This document shows, piece after piece, positions 24,943 through 36,808 of a DNA stretch of 64,000 bases (positions are counted from its first letter, which is position 1; each line of letters starts with the position of its first letter). The notes beneath the pieces were generated by a model. The model was not told where the DNA came from. It searched no databases and saw only the letters and a program-made list of their open reading frames with translations. Source of the DNA: Neodontobutis hainanensis (lineage: Eukaryota > Chordata > Actinopteri > Gobiiformes > Odontobutidae); contig JALDNG010000550.1 of assembly GCA_024349245.1 (NCBI GenBank), positions 124,001 to 188,000 on the forward strand, in the 5' to 3' direction. The position numbers and the translations under genes are program-made.

Positions 24943-25139
24943 AAGATTGACGGCTGGACCCGGCTGAAGGACAAGGGTGTGGCCAACCAGACCGCTCCAA
25001 GAGGTCTCCTCTTCCCCAAATTTTTCTGGACGGGAGGATTGTCCGATGCCGACCCTCCAATCGTCATCTCTCGATCCAACGTACTCAAATAACCTCCAAA
25101 GCGGTAAAATTATTACAAATTTATTAAATTAAGAGAAAA

Positions 25140-25690
25140 CATTTTGTAACAGTGTCTAAAGGTGATTTTTGACTGTAACAAAGCCTAGACCAGGAATGGT
25201 CTATTGTTATTACCATAAGTCAGGATTGACTGAGCAGGATTGCCATAAAATGTGTAATAATAATTTCTGAATAGGCTTTGTGAAAAGTTTTTCTTTTGTT
25301 TTATGTCTGGACTGGATTGTCCTAATCTGAAAACCGAGACCGGATGGTCCTAAAATTATTAATACGGCTGGATTGCCACATAATAATTTTAAAAGGTTTT
25401 GTATCTGTATTAGAAACCCTGACTGGGAAGGTCTATTATTGTTGATTTGAGTCTGGATTGACTGAGCAGGATTGCCATTCGACAGTAATTTCTGAAAGGG
25501 TTTTCTAGAAGCCCTGACCTGAACGGTCTATTGTTATTACCATAAGTCAGGATTGACTGAGCAGGATTGCCGTAAAATGAGTAATAATAATTTCTGAAAG
25601 GGTTTTTAGTTGTTTTTAGTTGTTTTTAGTTGTTTTTAGTTGTTTTTAGTTGTTTTTAGTTGTTTTTAGTTGTTTTTAGTTGTTTTTAGT
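25140..25690 (+). repeat. Tandem repeats in the retroviral leader
   Basis: A unit of roughly 120-130 bp (containing CAGGATTGACTGAGCAGGATT) occurs about three to four times with changes between about 25,180 and 25,600. It is followed by about eight to nine copies of a 10-bp unit TTTTTAGTTG (25,608-25,690). The run lies between primer site and gag, where packaging signals are normally found. Confidence 0.85.
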
Positions 25691-25815
25691 TTTTGTTAGT
25701 CTTGTGTTGTTGTTTTGTGTTGTTTTTGTTAGTTTGTGTTGGTTTTAGTAGTTCTAAAGTTTCTCTATAATCTGTCTGAAACTTATATACTGTGAGTATT
25801 TAATTAATCTGAAAT

Positions 25816-26135
25816 ATGGGATCCAATACAAGTAAAAACAGTCCTGCAAAGGACTTCTGTGAATTCAATGTGATATATATGATAGAAACCTGGCCAGGAG
25901 TTGTGATAAAATGGATGAATGGAAGTTGTATGGTTTTAATGGACGAATGAGTGAAAGTAGTTTGACTGCATTACGCAATAGAATACAAGATGCAGAAAAG
26001 AGACTTATGTCCAAAAAATCAGTAAACCCGAAGCAAATAAAGGAGATTAAAAGACATTATGAATGTTTAGAGATGTGGGAAAAAGCAGCTGAAGCAAAGA
26101 AACAGACAGAAAAAGAAAATAGGAAAGAAATTTAA
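25816..26135 (+). pseudogene. Retroviral gag remnant (matrix-like N-terminus)
   Basis: Starts MGSNTSK, with the Gly2 and Ser needed for N-myristoylation of retroviral matrix. The frame is lost near an A-run at about 25,906 and resumes one frame over as a basic, coiled-coil-like stretch rich in Lys and Glu up to 26,135. Capsid, its major homology region and zinc-knuckle nucleocapsid are not visible before protease begins at about 26,430. Gag is therefore far shorter than normal, suggesting an internal deletion. Confidence 0.55.
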
Positions 26136-26288
26136 AACACTTAGATACAGTAAAGGGGCCATTTCAAAGCATAGGTAATAAAGCAACTGATAATATAACT
26201 AATGCGATGTCCTCTTGTTTTCCGAGTCTGACCCCAACTGACTGGCTGGTGATGATGAGGAACCGAGGACTTCGCCTCGCAAAATGAG

Positions 26289-27686
26289 ATGAGTATAACA
26301 CACGAAAAGGACACCACACCTGTCACTGATGATGCACACAACACCGCACTGCTCACAAGCAATGAAGACGCGCTTGCAACTGATCCACTGCTTGCTTTAG
26401 TGACAGAAACCATTAAGAAACTTGAAATGAAAAAAGCTGAAATGTTTAAAGGTACCTATGCTAAGTTAACAACATCGGTGTGTGAAAAATTACCGGTAAT
26501 AAAATGTGACATCAATGGAAAAACTCTGTCATTTATGGTTGACTCTGGGGCCACAAAATCTCTGATCAGAAAAGACCAAATTTAAACTGCATTAAATGGC
26601 AAAACAACTCACTCCATTAGTGCGAGTGGACAGATTGTTAAAGAACCATTCACAAAACCTCTATCTGTAACCTGGCATTTACCTGATCTATCAGTGTCCA
26701 CTACACACAGCTTTCTGTTGTCTGAGTTGTGTCCAGTGAACCTAATAGGTCGTGACCTTATGTGCGCACTAGGAATTACCTTGTCTGCAGACGAAAATGG
26801 TATCAAAATCAAACAAACCAAATCTGAATATTGCCTAATAAAATGTGAAGTGACCACTCCATTGTATGTGTATCAGTGGAAATTGGACCATCTGCTGACT
26901 CCAAATGTGTTACACAAAGCTAAACAATACATGAGCTCATCCTCTGAATTCATGAAGGCAAATGCACTACATGTTACAGCGCATGTCTCCATGGGTCCAG
27001 ATGAACAGTATGAAGAAAGCTGGTACCGACAAACTACTGACCGACTCATTCTGAATGGACTGTACTTTAACCAAGATTTTTGCGCTTATAATGTTCCATT
27101 ACCTCACAAACTGTCAAAGTTCTTCAAAATCCAAAACTCAGCCCCGCATGTCTCAATAGTTAAACCCCATAACAAACAATGGCGTGATGTTGGTCTTTTT
27201 ATGGCAAAATGTTTAAAAGCTACAGACTGGAAACAAGACCCAGATAATCCAGACATTTACCACTCTCACAAGCTTGACACATGCTATGTGCCATTCACTG
27301 CAGGAGTCAATTGTAACCGCTCCTGCTACCTTCTTCCTCAAAATGACTCCACCCCATCTTCCTGTCACACACTCGCAAAAGTCGATGCTCAGCCTCTCAC
27401 ACCCAGTGATGTGTCTCCACTGTTAACACAGTTACCAGACTCATTGTGGGCCAAACACAAATATGATGTAGGTTTAATTAAAAACTGTAAACCTCTCCAA
27501 CTAACTCCAAAGTCCGAATACAGACCAAAAGCACGTCAATATCCTCTGAAGCCTGAAGCTGAACAGGGGATAAAACCAGTCTTTGACTCTCTGCTGAAAG
27601 CAGGTGTAATTGTTGAGTGCTCTGACTCTCCCTGCCGTACTCCAATTTTCCCTATAAAAGATCAGACCACCGGAAATGCCCACTGA
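26289..27686 (+). pseudogene. Retroviral protease and start of reverse transcriptase
   Basis: An aspartic protease active site DSGA is encoded at 26,541-26,552 and the matching LIGRDL flap/C-terminal motif near 26,745. Between them an in-frame TAA (26,583-26,585) interrupts the frame; this is a true nonsense codon, not a frame change. Downstream, a fish-retrovirus-like linker leads into the RT N-terminus (YRPKARQYPLKPEAEQGI, near 27,525). The frame ends at 27,686 and continues in other frames. Confidence 0.75.
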
Positions 27687-28924
27687 GTGGCGTTTTGTCC
27701 AAGACCTGCGTGCTGTGAAGCGAAGCTATTCACTCTCCAGCACCAATCTGTCCCAATCCATACACCATCATGTCACAAATTCCAACAACTTCAAAATGGT
27801 TCTCTGTGGTTGACGTTTCAAATGCTTTTTTCTCTGTACCTGTCCATCCAGACTCCCAGTTTTGGTTTGCCTTTGAATTTGCAGGAAAACTCTATTCCTG
27901 GTCTCGAATGCCACAAGGCCTAAATTGCGCTTCTAGTGTTTACTGTCAGGCATTACGTGACAGTCTATCTCATTTGACACTTCAACACTCTGCCATTTTG
28001 CAGTACGTTGATGATATCATGCTCTGTTCAGACACGAAGGAGCAGTGTGAGACTGACACACTGCTTCTATTAAATCACCTAGCTGAGCAGGGCCACAAGG
28101 TTTCACTTTCTAAAATTCAGTTTGTAAAACAGAAAGTTCAGTTTCTTGGTCATGTCATCACTCACTCACAAAAAAGCATTACTACAGACAGGGTGACAGC
28201 CATTGCCAACTTCCCAAAACCAATGACTAAGAAACAAATGCTGTCTTTCCTTGGCATGTGCTCTTACTGCAGAACTTTTATTCCAAATTACTCTACTGTA
28301 GAACGCCCACTACGTGATCTTACTCTGAAAAAAGACATGACACTTCACTCCAAACTCACATGGACATCTGAGGCTGACTCTGCATTTACTCATTTGAAAC
28401 TGCTACTACAGACAGCCCCTGCATTGGCATTGCCAAACCCTGACAAGCCTTTCTTCCAATTTGTTGATGAACGTGATGGTTGTATGAATTCTGTTCTCGC
28501 CCAAAAACAGGGACAGCTGCTGAAGCCTGTGGGTTACTTCTCGACACACCTTGATCCTGTTGCTAGAGGCCACCCATCATGTCTCCGTGCTTTAGCAGCC
28601 TGTGAAGCAGCAATAATTGCCTCTCGTCCCTATGTAGGCTACAGTCATCTCACCCTTTTTGCTCCACATGCTGTCTCCAATATTCTGACTGAACAAAAGA
28701 CAGCTCACTTGACCCCTGCTCGTCAGCTACGTTACAACACCACTCTTCTGAACCTACCGAATGTTGAGGTTAAACGTTGTAACACTCTCAACCCTGCTAC
28801 ACTCCTGCCTCTCCCAGAGGAGGGAGAACCTCACTGTTGTCTTTCTGAACTTGACCTTATTTGTCTGCCAAGACTTGATTTGACTGACACTCCTCTTTCT
28901 AATCCTGAACTCATTTTTATGTAG
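27687..28924 (+). pseudogene. Retroviral reverse transcriptase
   Basis: The frame from 27,770 covers fingers, palm and connection. The catalytic YVDD is at 28,004-28,015 and the LPQG-equivalent (MPQGLNCASSV) near 27,915. It copies the RNA genome into DNA. The frame is displaced near 27,690 and 27,720 from the preceding protease/RT start and ends in a T-run at 28,913-28,917. Beyond that the RNase H begins in another frame, again consistent with a lost base in a homopolymer. Confidence 0.85.
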
Positions 28925-29592
28925 ATGGTTCAGCTTCCAAGGACCCAACCACTGGTACTGCACACGTTGGCTATGCAGTTGTGGACGATCATGCAACAGT
29001 GACGTCATCTCCTCTCAGTCCTCGGTTATCAGCGCAAGCAGCAGAACTAATTGCTCTGACCAAAGCCTGTCAATTGGCATCTGGTAAAACAGTTAACATT
29101 TACACAGACAGTCAATATGCATTTGGTGTTCTACACAACCACGCGGCACTTTGGCGCCACAGAAAATTCCTCAAATCTGATGGCAAACCCATTTCACACA
29201 AAGATTTGATTTCTGATCTTTTAGATGCAGTGCTACTCCCATCCGCCGTGGCAGTATGCAAGTGTTCTGCACATACCTCTGCCAAAGACACAGTCTCTCT
29301 AGGTAATGCACGAGCAGACGCAGCTGCAAAAGCAGCGTCACTCACACCCTATGTTGTTACATTACTCTCCCAGACAACGGATCAAACTTGCACTCACTCT
29401 GACATTGTTTCACTCTCTGATTTGGCTCGCATCTCCACTCCAGCAGACAAAGCTGCTTGGAAAAAGAAAAACTGTACAAACACAAATGGTGTATGGATGG
29501 GCCCTAATGGCAATCCATGTCTTCCTCAAGCCCTCTTCCTGCCTTTTGCAAAATTGTTACATGGCGTTGACCATGTATCAAAGGAGGAATGA
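28918..29592 (+). pseudogene. Retroviral RNase H
   Basis: Starts with the first-aspartate motif (VDGS, just after 28,920) and holds the second and third acidic motifs (ELIALTKA near 29,045, YTDSQYAFG near 29,100) and a final NARADAAAKAA near 29,320. It removes RNA from the RNA-DNA hybrid. A frame change near 29,583 leads to integrase. Confidence 0.85.
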
Positions 29593-30580
29593 GAAAAGAC
29601 CTTCAAAGACATTGGTTTACTGTGGGGTTTAACAAATTTGCTGAAGATTTTTGCTCAAAATGCTTCATCTGCTTAACCAGCAATTCTAAAGGTAACTCCT
29701 ACAACAAAACAGATGTTGGAGGTCACAAACCCACCTCCAGGCCTTTTGGCCACATTCAAATGGACTTCATTGAGTTAACACCCTGCGAAGGTAAGAAATA
29801 CTGTCTTGTAATAGTTGACATGTTTTCAAAGTGGGTAGAAGCATTCCCAACAAAACACTGCACTGCTGACACAGTAGCAAAAATCCTCTTAAGCGAAATT
29901 ATTCCTCGCTGGGGACTTCCGAATCTAATTACAGTGATAACGGTACTCATTTTGTAAATGACATTTTGAAAACACTGAGTGAACACCTTAAATTTGACCT
30001 GAAAACTCATTGCTCCTACCATCCAGCTTCTGGAGGAGCTGTAGAAAGAGAAAATGGCACTCTGAAACGCAAATTGGCAAAAATATCTGAATCAACAGGT
30101 AAAACCTGGGTAAAATGTCTGCCTATTGCTTTGATGTACCTGAGGATGAGAGTCTTGTGAAATAACCTTTCTCCCTTTGAGATAGTGTTTGGATTACCTC
30201 CTGGAATTGGGTTTGGACTCCCATCTAAACCTGCAGCACTGGCCGATAGTACTCTGCCAGACCCAATGATTTCTTATTGTATTTCACTCTCTAATGTTCT
30301 CTCTGATATTAGATCTCAGGTGCTTGATTCCCTGCCCAAACCGGCCACCCACCAGTTCCACAAACTCCAGCCTGGCGACTACATCCTGGTGAGAAACCTG
30401 AGGAAGCGCAGCTGGAGAGACAAACCCTGGTGTGGGCCCTATCAGATCCTGCTCACGACCCACACGGCTGTGAAGGTCGCAGAAAGAGCCCCTTGGATCC
30501 ATGCACAACACTGCAAGAAGATTCCTCCACCTGACCAGCTCGTCAACTGCTCCCCCACTGTCAAAGAGGGGACCCAGTGA
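29589..30580 (+). pseudogene. Retroviral integrase with MLV-like C-terminal domain
   Basis: The zinc-binding region lies around 29,560-29,680 (CSKCFICLTS). The core shows the first Asp (QMDFIEL, GAC at 29,763) and the catalytic Glu (GGAVEREN, GAA at 30,043). The second Asp region near 29,935 is split by a frame change, and a second break lies near 30,157. The C-terminal part from 30,185 has GDYILVRNLRKRSWRDKPW and CGPYQILLTT, the SH3-like/GPY type found in gammaretroviral integrases. Confidence 0.85.
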
Positions 30581-30620
30581 ATGATCACAAAAGTAAGAGG
30601 CTTGTCCCGAGAGCAAGCTC

Positions 30621-30880
30621 CTACGTGGGAGATCTGAGGTGAGACCTTAGCTCTACCTCCATCGTTGACTACGTGGGAAATCTGAGGTGAGACCTTAGCT
30701 CTACCTCCATCGTTGACTACGTGGGAAATCTGAGGTGAGACCTTAGCTCTACCTCCATCGTTGACTACGTGGGAAATCTGAGGTGAGACCTTAGCTCTAC
30801 CTCCATCGTTGACTACGTGGGAAATCTGAGGTGAGACCTTAGCTCTACCTCCACCGTTGACAACGTGGGAAGACTGGGGT
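30621..30880 (+). repeat. 48-bp tandem repeat between pol and env regions
   Basis: Five near-identical 48-bp units start at 30,621, 30,669, 30,717, 30,765 and 30,813, with a diverged sixth from about 30,861. Each contains TCTGAGGTGAGACC, a good match to a splice donor (GAG|GTGAGA). Repeats follow each other with no spacers. Copies are almost free of differences, so the array is young. Confidence 0.92.
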
Positions 30881-31316
30881 GAGATTTTCGCTCACCTCCT
30901 CCGCTGAAACTGCTCTGGTAAACGCAGTTCAACGTTGAAACCAGTGCCGAGAGCTGGTCCCACCTACAATCAAGTTTATGAAAGACTCTGTACCACCTGA
31001 AGAAATAGAGCTGACCGTTTTCAGCAAATTCAACAGCGTAACTATAACATGTGACACACACTCATCTGTCCCACAGTTCCTCACATCACTGATAACCAGT
31101 TTTATACTGACAAATATATATGTATATATATATGTTTTTTTTTGGGGGGGGGGTTTTATTGCATTTAAAATTGCTCTAATGATTAATTTTTGAAGATTTA
31201 TTAAACAATCATTACATACTCATGCATGTTAATGTTATGATAACTGCTTAATTGTATTTTATTTGTTTCTATCATTTTATTATTGCTATTATTGAACAGA
31301 TCTTTGAACATTAAAA

Positions 31317-31556
31317 ATGGACGGACATCATCCTTGGCATCCGTTTAGACTCCCAGGTTTGTGTGGTCTAAGGGGAACCACGTGTTTTTTGTTACTTTTA
31401 TCTTCACTTATTGTCATATCTCTACTCTGGCTATTAACTGACCACACTTCCCATTCTACTTATAACACAACTCTGCCAAGTCCGACCACGCTTCTGACAA
31501 ACCCCCACCGTGTTCGGCGCTCAGTCTATTACAATGACACAATCACACCTAACTAA
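31317..31556 (+). pseudogene. Small env-like membrane protein frame
   Basis: 79 codons between the tandem repeat and the 3' LTR. It has a hydrophobic segment at about residues 22-40, two potential N-glycosylation sites (NTT, NDT) and a basic RVRR motif near residue 65, like a furin site. The position matches env and the layout resembles a leader/signal-anchor with cleavage site. No surface or transmembrane fusion subunit follows, so at most this is an env leftover. Confidence 0.4.
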
Positions 31557-32067
31557 GTATGTTCCTATGTCTGTGTAATCCAGATGTAATTTTCTTTTGA
31601 AATAGTAATTGTGAAATATAGTCACCGAAGCAATCACAGCTAATCAACTTTTGAACCTGATAATTTTAATTTTTGTTATTTTAGACACGCTAAGGCTAAA
31701 ATTGTGGACTTACATGTGGTGTTTTTAATTTTTTTTCACTAATGCTTTCTTTGAGGTAAAGTCTTAAATGACTTGAAGGTTTTTAAGTTTTACAAACTGA
31801 TTTGTTTTGTGAATATTTTTCATCTAATGCTTATGTTTAACCCTAGTGAGTTATGCCGCCTGTGAGGGAGGGGCTGTGGTGTTCTTTTCCCAGCGTTAGG
31901 TCAGCTACTGATGGTATGAAATGTTTCTGCTTGATTTAGTCAACCCTCGGCTGGGTTTTTCGGCACCACAAACTTTAGTACAACTCACAAAGTTAAGGTT
32001 AATTTGATTTATGTTTTGTATCCTAATTAAGTTTTGATTGATTTTGGTTGATCAATTGTGTTTGATC
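31557..32067. other. Retroviral 3' untranslated region
   Basis: About 500 bp of AT-rich sequence with no open frame where env would normally lie. Confidence 0.6.
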
Positions 32068-32078
32068 AAAAGGAGGGA
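32068..32078 (+). promoter_or_regulatory. Retroviral polypurine tract
   Basis: AAAAGGAGGGA, two bases before the 3' LTR. It primes plus-strand synthesis. Confidence 0.85.
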
Positions 32079-32080
32079 AT

Positions 32081-32504
32081 TGTAATGGGAAAATGATATT
32101 TTCCTCTTTCACATGCTCTGTGCTGTCCTTGACCGCAGCAGAATGATATGTGCACCACCTGTGCTACTGTTTTCAAACTGATACAATTGTCTTATACAGA
32201 GACAACTCTGTTTTCTGGGAAAACCAGTAAAATGCTGATTCATGTTAGACGGCTCACTCTCTGAGAGCCAGTGTTTCATTTTTCTTATCTGCTGTGATTT
32301 CAGTATAAATTCTAAGCCCGCCTAGTTAACATTGGGACTGTTCATGCAACTCTGTACACAGACAGAGTTGTATTTTCCATTCCTCCTTTTGCAAAAGATG
32401 TCTCTGAATTCTTTTTTCCTTTTTCCTTAAATAAATCACCAAAAGACATCTGTTGTTTTCTCTCAAACTTATTCCACAATAATATATTTATTTTTTCAAC
32501 CACA
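32081..32504 (+). repeat. 3' LTR of the endogenous retrovirus
   Basis: 424 bp, the same sequence as the 5' LTR apart from the single extra T. Preceded by the polypurine tract and followed by the AGCC duplication, then the KDZ inverted repeat resumes. Confidence 0.93.
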
Positions 32505-32508
32505 AGCC

Positions 32509-32576
32509 ATACAAACCATGTATAAAAAATATTTGAAAAGCTAACAAGGACTTTAAGGATCACAATCTTATTTATT
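32509..32576 (+). repeat. KDZ left terminal inverted repeat (inner remainder)
   Basis: Continues the left arm after the retroviral insertion: CATACAAACCATGTATAAA onward matches the reverse complement of 43,064-43,131. The stop of the KDZ transposase gene lies only 23 bp inside this arm. Confidence 0.85.
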
Positions 32577-32598
32577 TTTACACAACACTCAAGACAGC

Positions 32599-35500
32599 TT
32601 AATCTTCATCATTTTCACTCTCAGATTCAGTAAAGAAGTAGTCATCTTCTTCCATTTCTTCCTCCTTTTCCTCCACCTCCAACTCCTCATGAGAGACTAT
32701 TTTTTATATGTTGAATGAACCTCAGACATGAGTTCTTTTGTTTTAGAAAGTTCAGCTTGTAAACAGCAAGCAAGCCCTTCACAAGCCATCTGCGGTACTT
32801 CAGTAACAGTAGAACCTGGATTAGAGAAAAATAAAATAAAAATAAGGTAATTTCAATCAGTCATCTTTGAGCAACAGTACTAATAGAAATACACTTACCA
32901 GACATTTTTCTTTTAGCATGTTGGACAGCTGGCACAGGCTCTGCCAATGCTGCCGCATTTCTTTCAATAGGATTCCTTCTTCCTCTGTGAGGCGGCAGAC
33001 AAGCATGAATTTGTCAAAAGCCTGTTTCTTTGTTTTAACAGGAACGTCTGATGCTGTAATAACAAATAATGTTATTGTATGTAAAGTCATACAAGTTCTG
33101 AAACATTTTACAGGTAATCCAAGAAAGGGTTTACCTTTGTCCCACGGCCACAGAGGACACTCAGATGTCAGGATCACATCTGCTGGGGGAACAGCGTCTT
33201 CCTCTGACACCAGCTGGTTATAGTAACCTATTATTTCATTTAGTTTTTTTCTATTTCTGAATCTTTGAGTTAATGTACTGCCTGGCCTTGCTTCTCTCTG
33301 CAGTATAATAAAAATTAACCTTAAAGTTTGGACTAAAAGTCATTTGAAAGAACAGAGTCATGTTGTGTACCCACCATTCTGACGATATTTGTCTCTTTTT
33401 TTGTTGTATGCTTAAAGCCAGCCCTTCCATGACATGCTGCAGCCCTGTTGCATCGTCTTGACTTGGTTGAGTTGGAGCTGTAAGATAGCAAGTTAAATTT
33501 CACTTATGTCAATATTTAAAGCGTTCTCTTTAAGCCAAAGAGAAACATACTTGCCAGCCCATTCCTTAACATCTTCAACCCAACCCTGTAGATCAAGATC
33601 AGTGATCCCCAGCTCAGTCTTTAAGGTCTCGAGCCGTTTCTGTTCATCCACAGTCCTCTTTAATGTCTACAATAAATTTTATGTGAAAACCTAAGCATTG
33701 CTTCAAGTTAAATTAGAGTAAGTTAGTTGTTCTAAATGTAAAAATGGTGAAACATTACAGTTTTAAAATAATGGTCAATATTAACATTAACAGATACCTT
33801 AAAATATCTTTCAGAGAGGTACTTGTGTAGGAAATTTTGCTTCCTTACGTTCCATCCTCTTGCATGTATAGTAATCATGTCTGTGCGAGCTATTACAAAA
33901 AAGGAAAAAGTGTTACACAGTAAAACCGAGTAGCTCAGTAATGTTGCATGTTTGTACAGCGGTACAAGACTTACCAGCTTTGGTCATGTATTTTGTTGTA
34001 AGTGCAACACGGGATAAGAAAGAATTAACTTGCTCCACTTCTTCACCTACAGTCATACCTACAATAGAGTTTAAAAACTCAAAATAGGACAGCACTATAT
34101 ATTGAATTAATTTTAAAATGTTACTAACCAGCTCCATCTTGATTTCGCCCTCCCCACTGCACCTGAAGTGAACCAATAAAAATAAATAAAAAAAAGTGTC
34201 TACCCCACTCAAATAGTAAATATTTAAAGATAAGCATAAAATGTAAAAATACCTCACACTTGGCAGAGTGTCCCTTAGCATGCATAACGGAGAGAAAGGG
34301 TTTGTTTTGTAACAATGGCAATAGATCTGGAAATGAGTCACAGACCTTCTGCAAGTAGGGATAGTACTTGCACATGATGTCTGTGCAAATAAAGTCAATC
34401 TTATTAACTCCCGCATGCTTCTTTTGGAGATAAAGCGGGTATGCAAATATCTCTCCTCGGAACATGTTTAAAGCGCTGTAGAGCATGCCATGTCGACAGA
34501 CAGCAACTTCCACTCCCTCCTCATCCAGTCTTGGGCCACCTTTTTTTGAGGTTTCTCGAGCAGCAGTCCACTCACTTGTACCGCAAATACCCTTTCCAGA
34601 AACCTTTAAAGCAATTTTAATTTTTTCAAAGATAGAATTTTCATTAGAACATTGCATGAATACCACTGCAAATATAGTTGCAAATAAAACTGGCTTATTG
34701 GGTGACGCAGTCAAATGTAGGCAAGTTATCAACTCACCGGTTGAACTTTATTGCGTATTATGTTCACGAAGTCCCTCACCGCCTCATCCTTCACTAAAAA
34801 GTACCATCAAAAATCCATTTTCAGCCAGTCTGCGGAAAAATAAATAAATAAATAAATAAATATATATATATATAAAAACAATTGGTCCATAGTATGCTTT
34901 TTAGTTTAACATTTCAATTACTGCTAAAACAAATAAAATCCATACAATAAATACCCTTTAGTCCTGTTAAAGCGATACATCTTCCGGTTACCATCAAGAG
35001 ATATTGCCGATACGTCTGGTGTACAAGCTGGACAGCAGAAATGATCAATGTTTAAATGCTTCTCTTTTTCATGCCTACAGTATGTCCACTCCAAAAATGA
35101 TCGTTGCATGGTATCCCCGCATATGTTTCCTGCCTGAAATTAAAAAAAACAAACAAATAAATAAATAAATAAATAAATAAAAGTTAATCTTTATCTTTTG
35201 TGGTTACTGATATTTTCAATGACTCACACGACCAAAGCTCCTAGAACGGTTTTCAAGCATTTTTATAAATGCTTGACGTGATAAACCTGGGGCGGTAACT
35301 CCTCAAACATGTTAAACAAATCAACCGTGTAGACTGTTCGGAATTCAACATGGCCAGGCCAGTAACCACTTGCTTGAAGGTCATTTACCTTTGGGGTCCA
35401 CACTGACAGGCAAGATGTGCAAGTAAGGACAGGTAGTGACAATTGATACCTCCCTGAGAGCAGAACACATTATACATATTGATATACAAATGAATAGATT

Positions 35501-36808
35501 TACACACTAAATTTGTCATTGTAACATGAAAGAAATATCATTTTTATATCACTTACCACTTATGTTTATGAGGATGATGGGTCGCCCAAAATCAACAGTT
35601 CTATGAGATTTGTCACAATGACAAATAACTTTGGGCAATGACATGGGCAATAGTCTTGCTGAGAAAAAATTAAGACATTTAATAAACATCTTGCTATACA
35701 ATTTCATTTGAAGACTTTAATACAAACCTTGTTCACATGTAGTATATTCTCCATCATTATCTTTGGAAATGTAAGAGGTTGGTGGAAAAGGTTTATAAAA
35801 ACCTTCAATCATGGAATCTCTGTTGTGTAGAACACAGTGCTGATGAATATCCTTGTCACAATTTCCACAGAAGAATGATTTAGGGAGACAATCTCGACAG
35901 CGGACTACAGCCTGTTCCACAATACAATAATCACAAAGCTCCTCAGGTATTCTTTCAGCACAGAGCATGCCCTCCAGTAGATGGGGTCTGGCTATCTCCC
36001 ATTTCTCTTCACAAAGATTTTGGCGAAACTCCCAGGTCTTGCGCAGTTCTGTTGTGCAGTCCACAGGCTCATCCTTTAAGCTATTTTTAGTAATTGGAGC
36101 TGTGAATCTAGAAAACAACAGAGTTGGAATTCAATAAACCATAAAGTGACAAAGCTATACATAATTATAAAACTTTAGACCCACCAATTGACTGTTGTGC
36201 CACTTCAATCTCCAGTTGGGGAGCTTAAAAAAATAAAACACAAAAAGAAGTTATTTGTTGTACAGCCATAAATATTAAAAGAAACAACAAAAGCCCATTG
36301 CACCTCATTACTAACCATCAGATGTGCTGGGACAATCTTTACCATACACATCTTTGGGCCCAAATTGATGAACTGACCCAGGGGCTGTAAGACAACTCAA
36401 AGAAATCAGAAAACTTTGCATTTTAATAGTTGTGTGTGTAGATCACCCAGACTATACCGCCAGCTGTTGATCTTAGCTCAGGTATCAGGCGGCCATAGCT
36501 GTCTCTCTTCCTCCAGTGAACTTGCTTTTTTTGGGTGTGTTTAAATTTTTGCTTTGCCTTCTTGCTATGGTGGCTTTCGTCTTCCCACTGTTAAAATTTA
36601 TATTAAAAACAAGTTAACTCAAAATCTGTAAAGTTTAAATGATAAAACATCCATTAATTATGGACAATCTGAGGCCTTTGTCGTTTACCTTGGCATCTTG
36701 CTGGTCCACCAATAAGTCTAATTGTCTTTCCTCCACATCAGTCAAAATGGATTCTAAATGTTTAAGCTCTTCTGAATCTTCGCTGTTGTCATTTGACGGA
36801 TCAGACAT
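32599..36808 (-). CDS. KDZ transposase, 18 coding exons
   Basis: A cut-and-paste transposase of the Kyakuja-Dileera-Zisupton type. Exons, high to low: 36808-36689, 36587-36458, 36384-36316, 36223-36181, 36107-35728, 35658-35557, 35453-35228, 35133-34955, 34829-34738, 34603-34253, 34162-34129, 34058-33975, 33889-33798, 33666-33555, 33477-33371, 33297-33135, 33053-32899, 32815-32599. All introns are GT-AG except a GC-AG donor after 33555. Following phases gives 887 codons with stop. Residues about 179-215 form a Cys cluster (CDYC, CRDC, CGNCD, HQHC) typical of the CxC domains fused to KDZ. Likely acidic catalytic residues lie in SLDGNRK (about 405), ICTDIMCKYY (about 522) and GEEVEQVNS (about 580). 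The C-terminus is very acidic. At least five one-base losses are needed: near 35296, two T-runs in exon 9, the T-runs at 32905-32909 and 32700-32705. Confidence 0.85.

Larger units (their letters stand above)
24495..32504 (+). mobile_element. Endogenous retrovirus (class I / gammaretrovirus-like), recent insertion
   Basis: An 8,010-bp provirus with LTRs at 24,495-24,917 and 32,081-32,504 that start TG and end CA, flanked by a 4-bp duplication AGCC (24,491-24,494 and 32,505-32,508). Internal order is primer site, repeat-rich leader, short gag remnant, protease, reverse transcriptase, RNase H, integrase, a 48-bp tandem repeat, a small membrane-protein frame, polypurine tract. A four-base duplication, a YVDD-type RT and an MLV-like integrase C-terminus point to class I. 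It sits inside the left inverted repeat of the KDZ element and is therefore younger than it. Confidence 0.9.

Noticed and set aside
30621..30880. Regular 48-bp repeats as a CRISPR-like array
   Set aside because: Repeats are head to tail without spacers, inside a retrovirus in a vertebrate genome.
33913..34446. Long minus-strand ORFs reading through introns at 33,913-34,732
   Set aside because: They join true KDZ exons with intron sequence; splice sites and phases give a better model.
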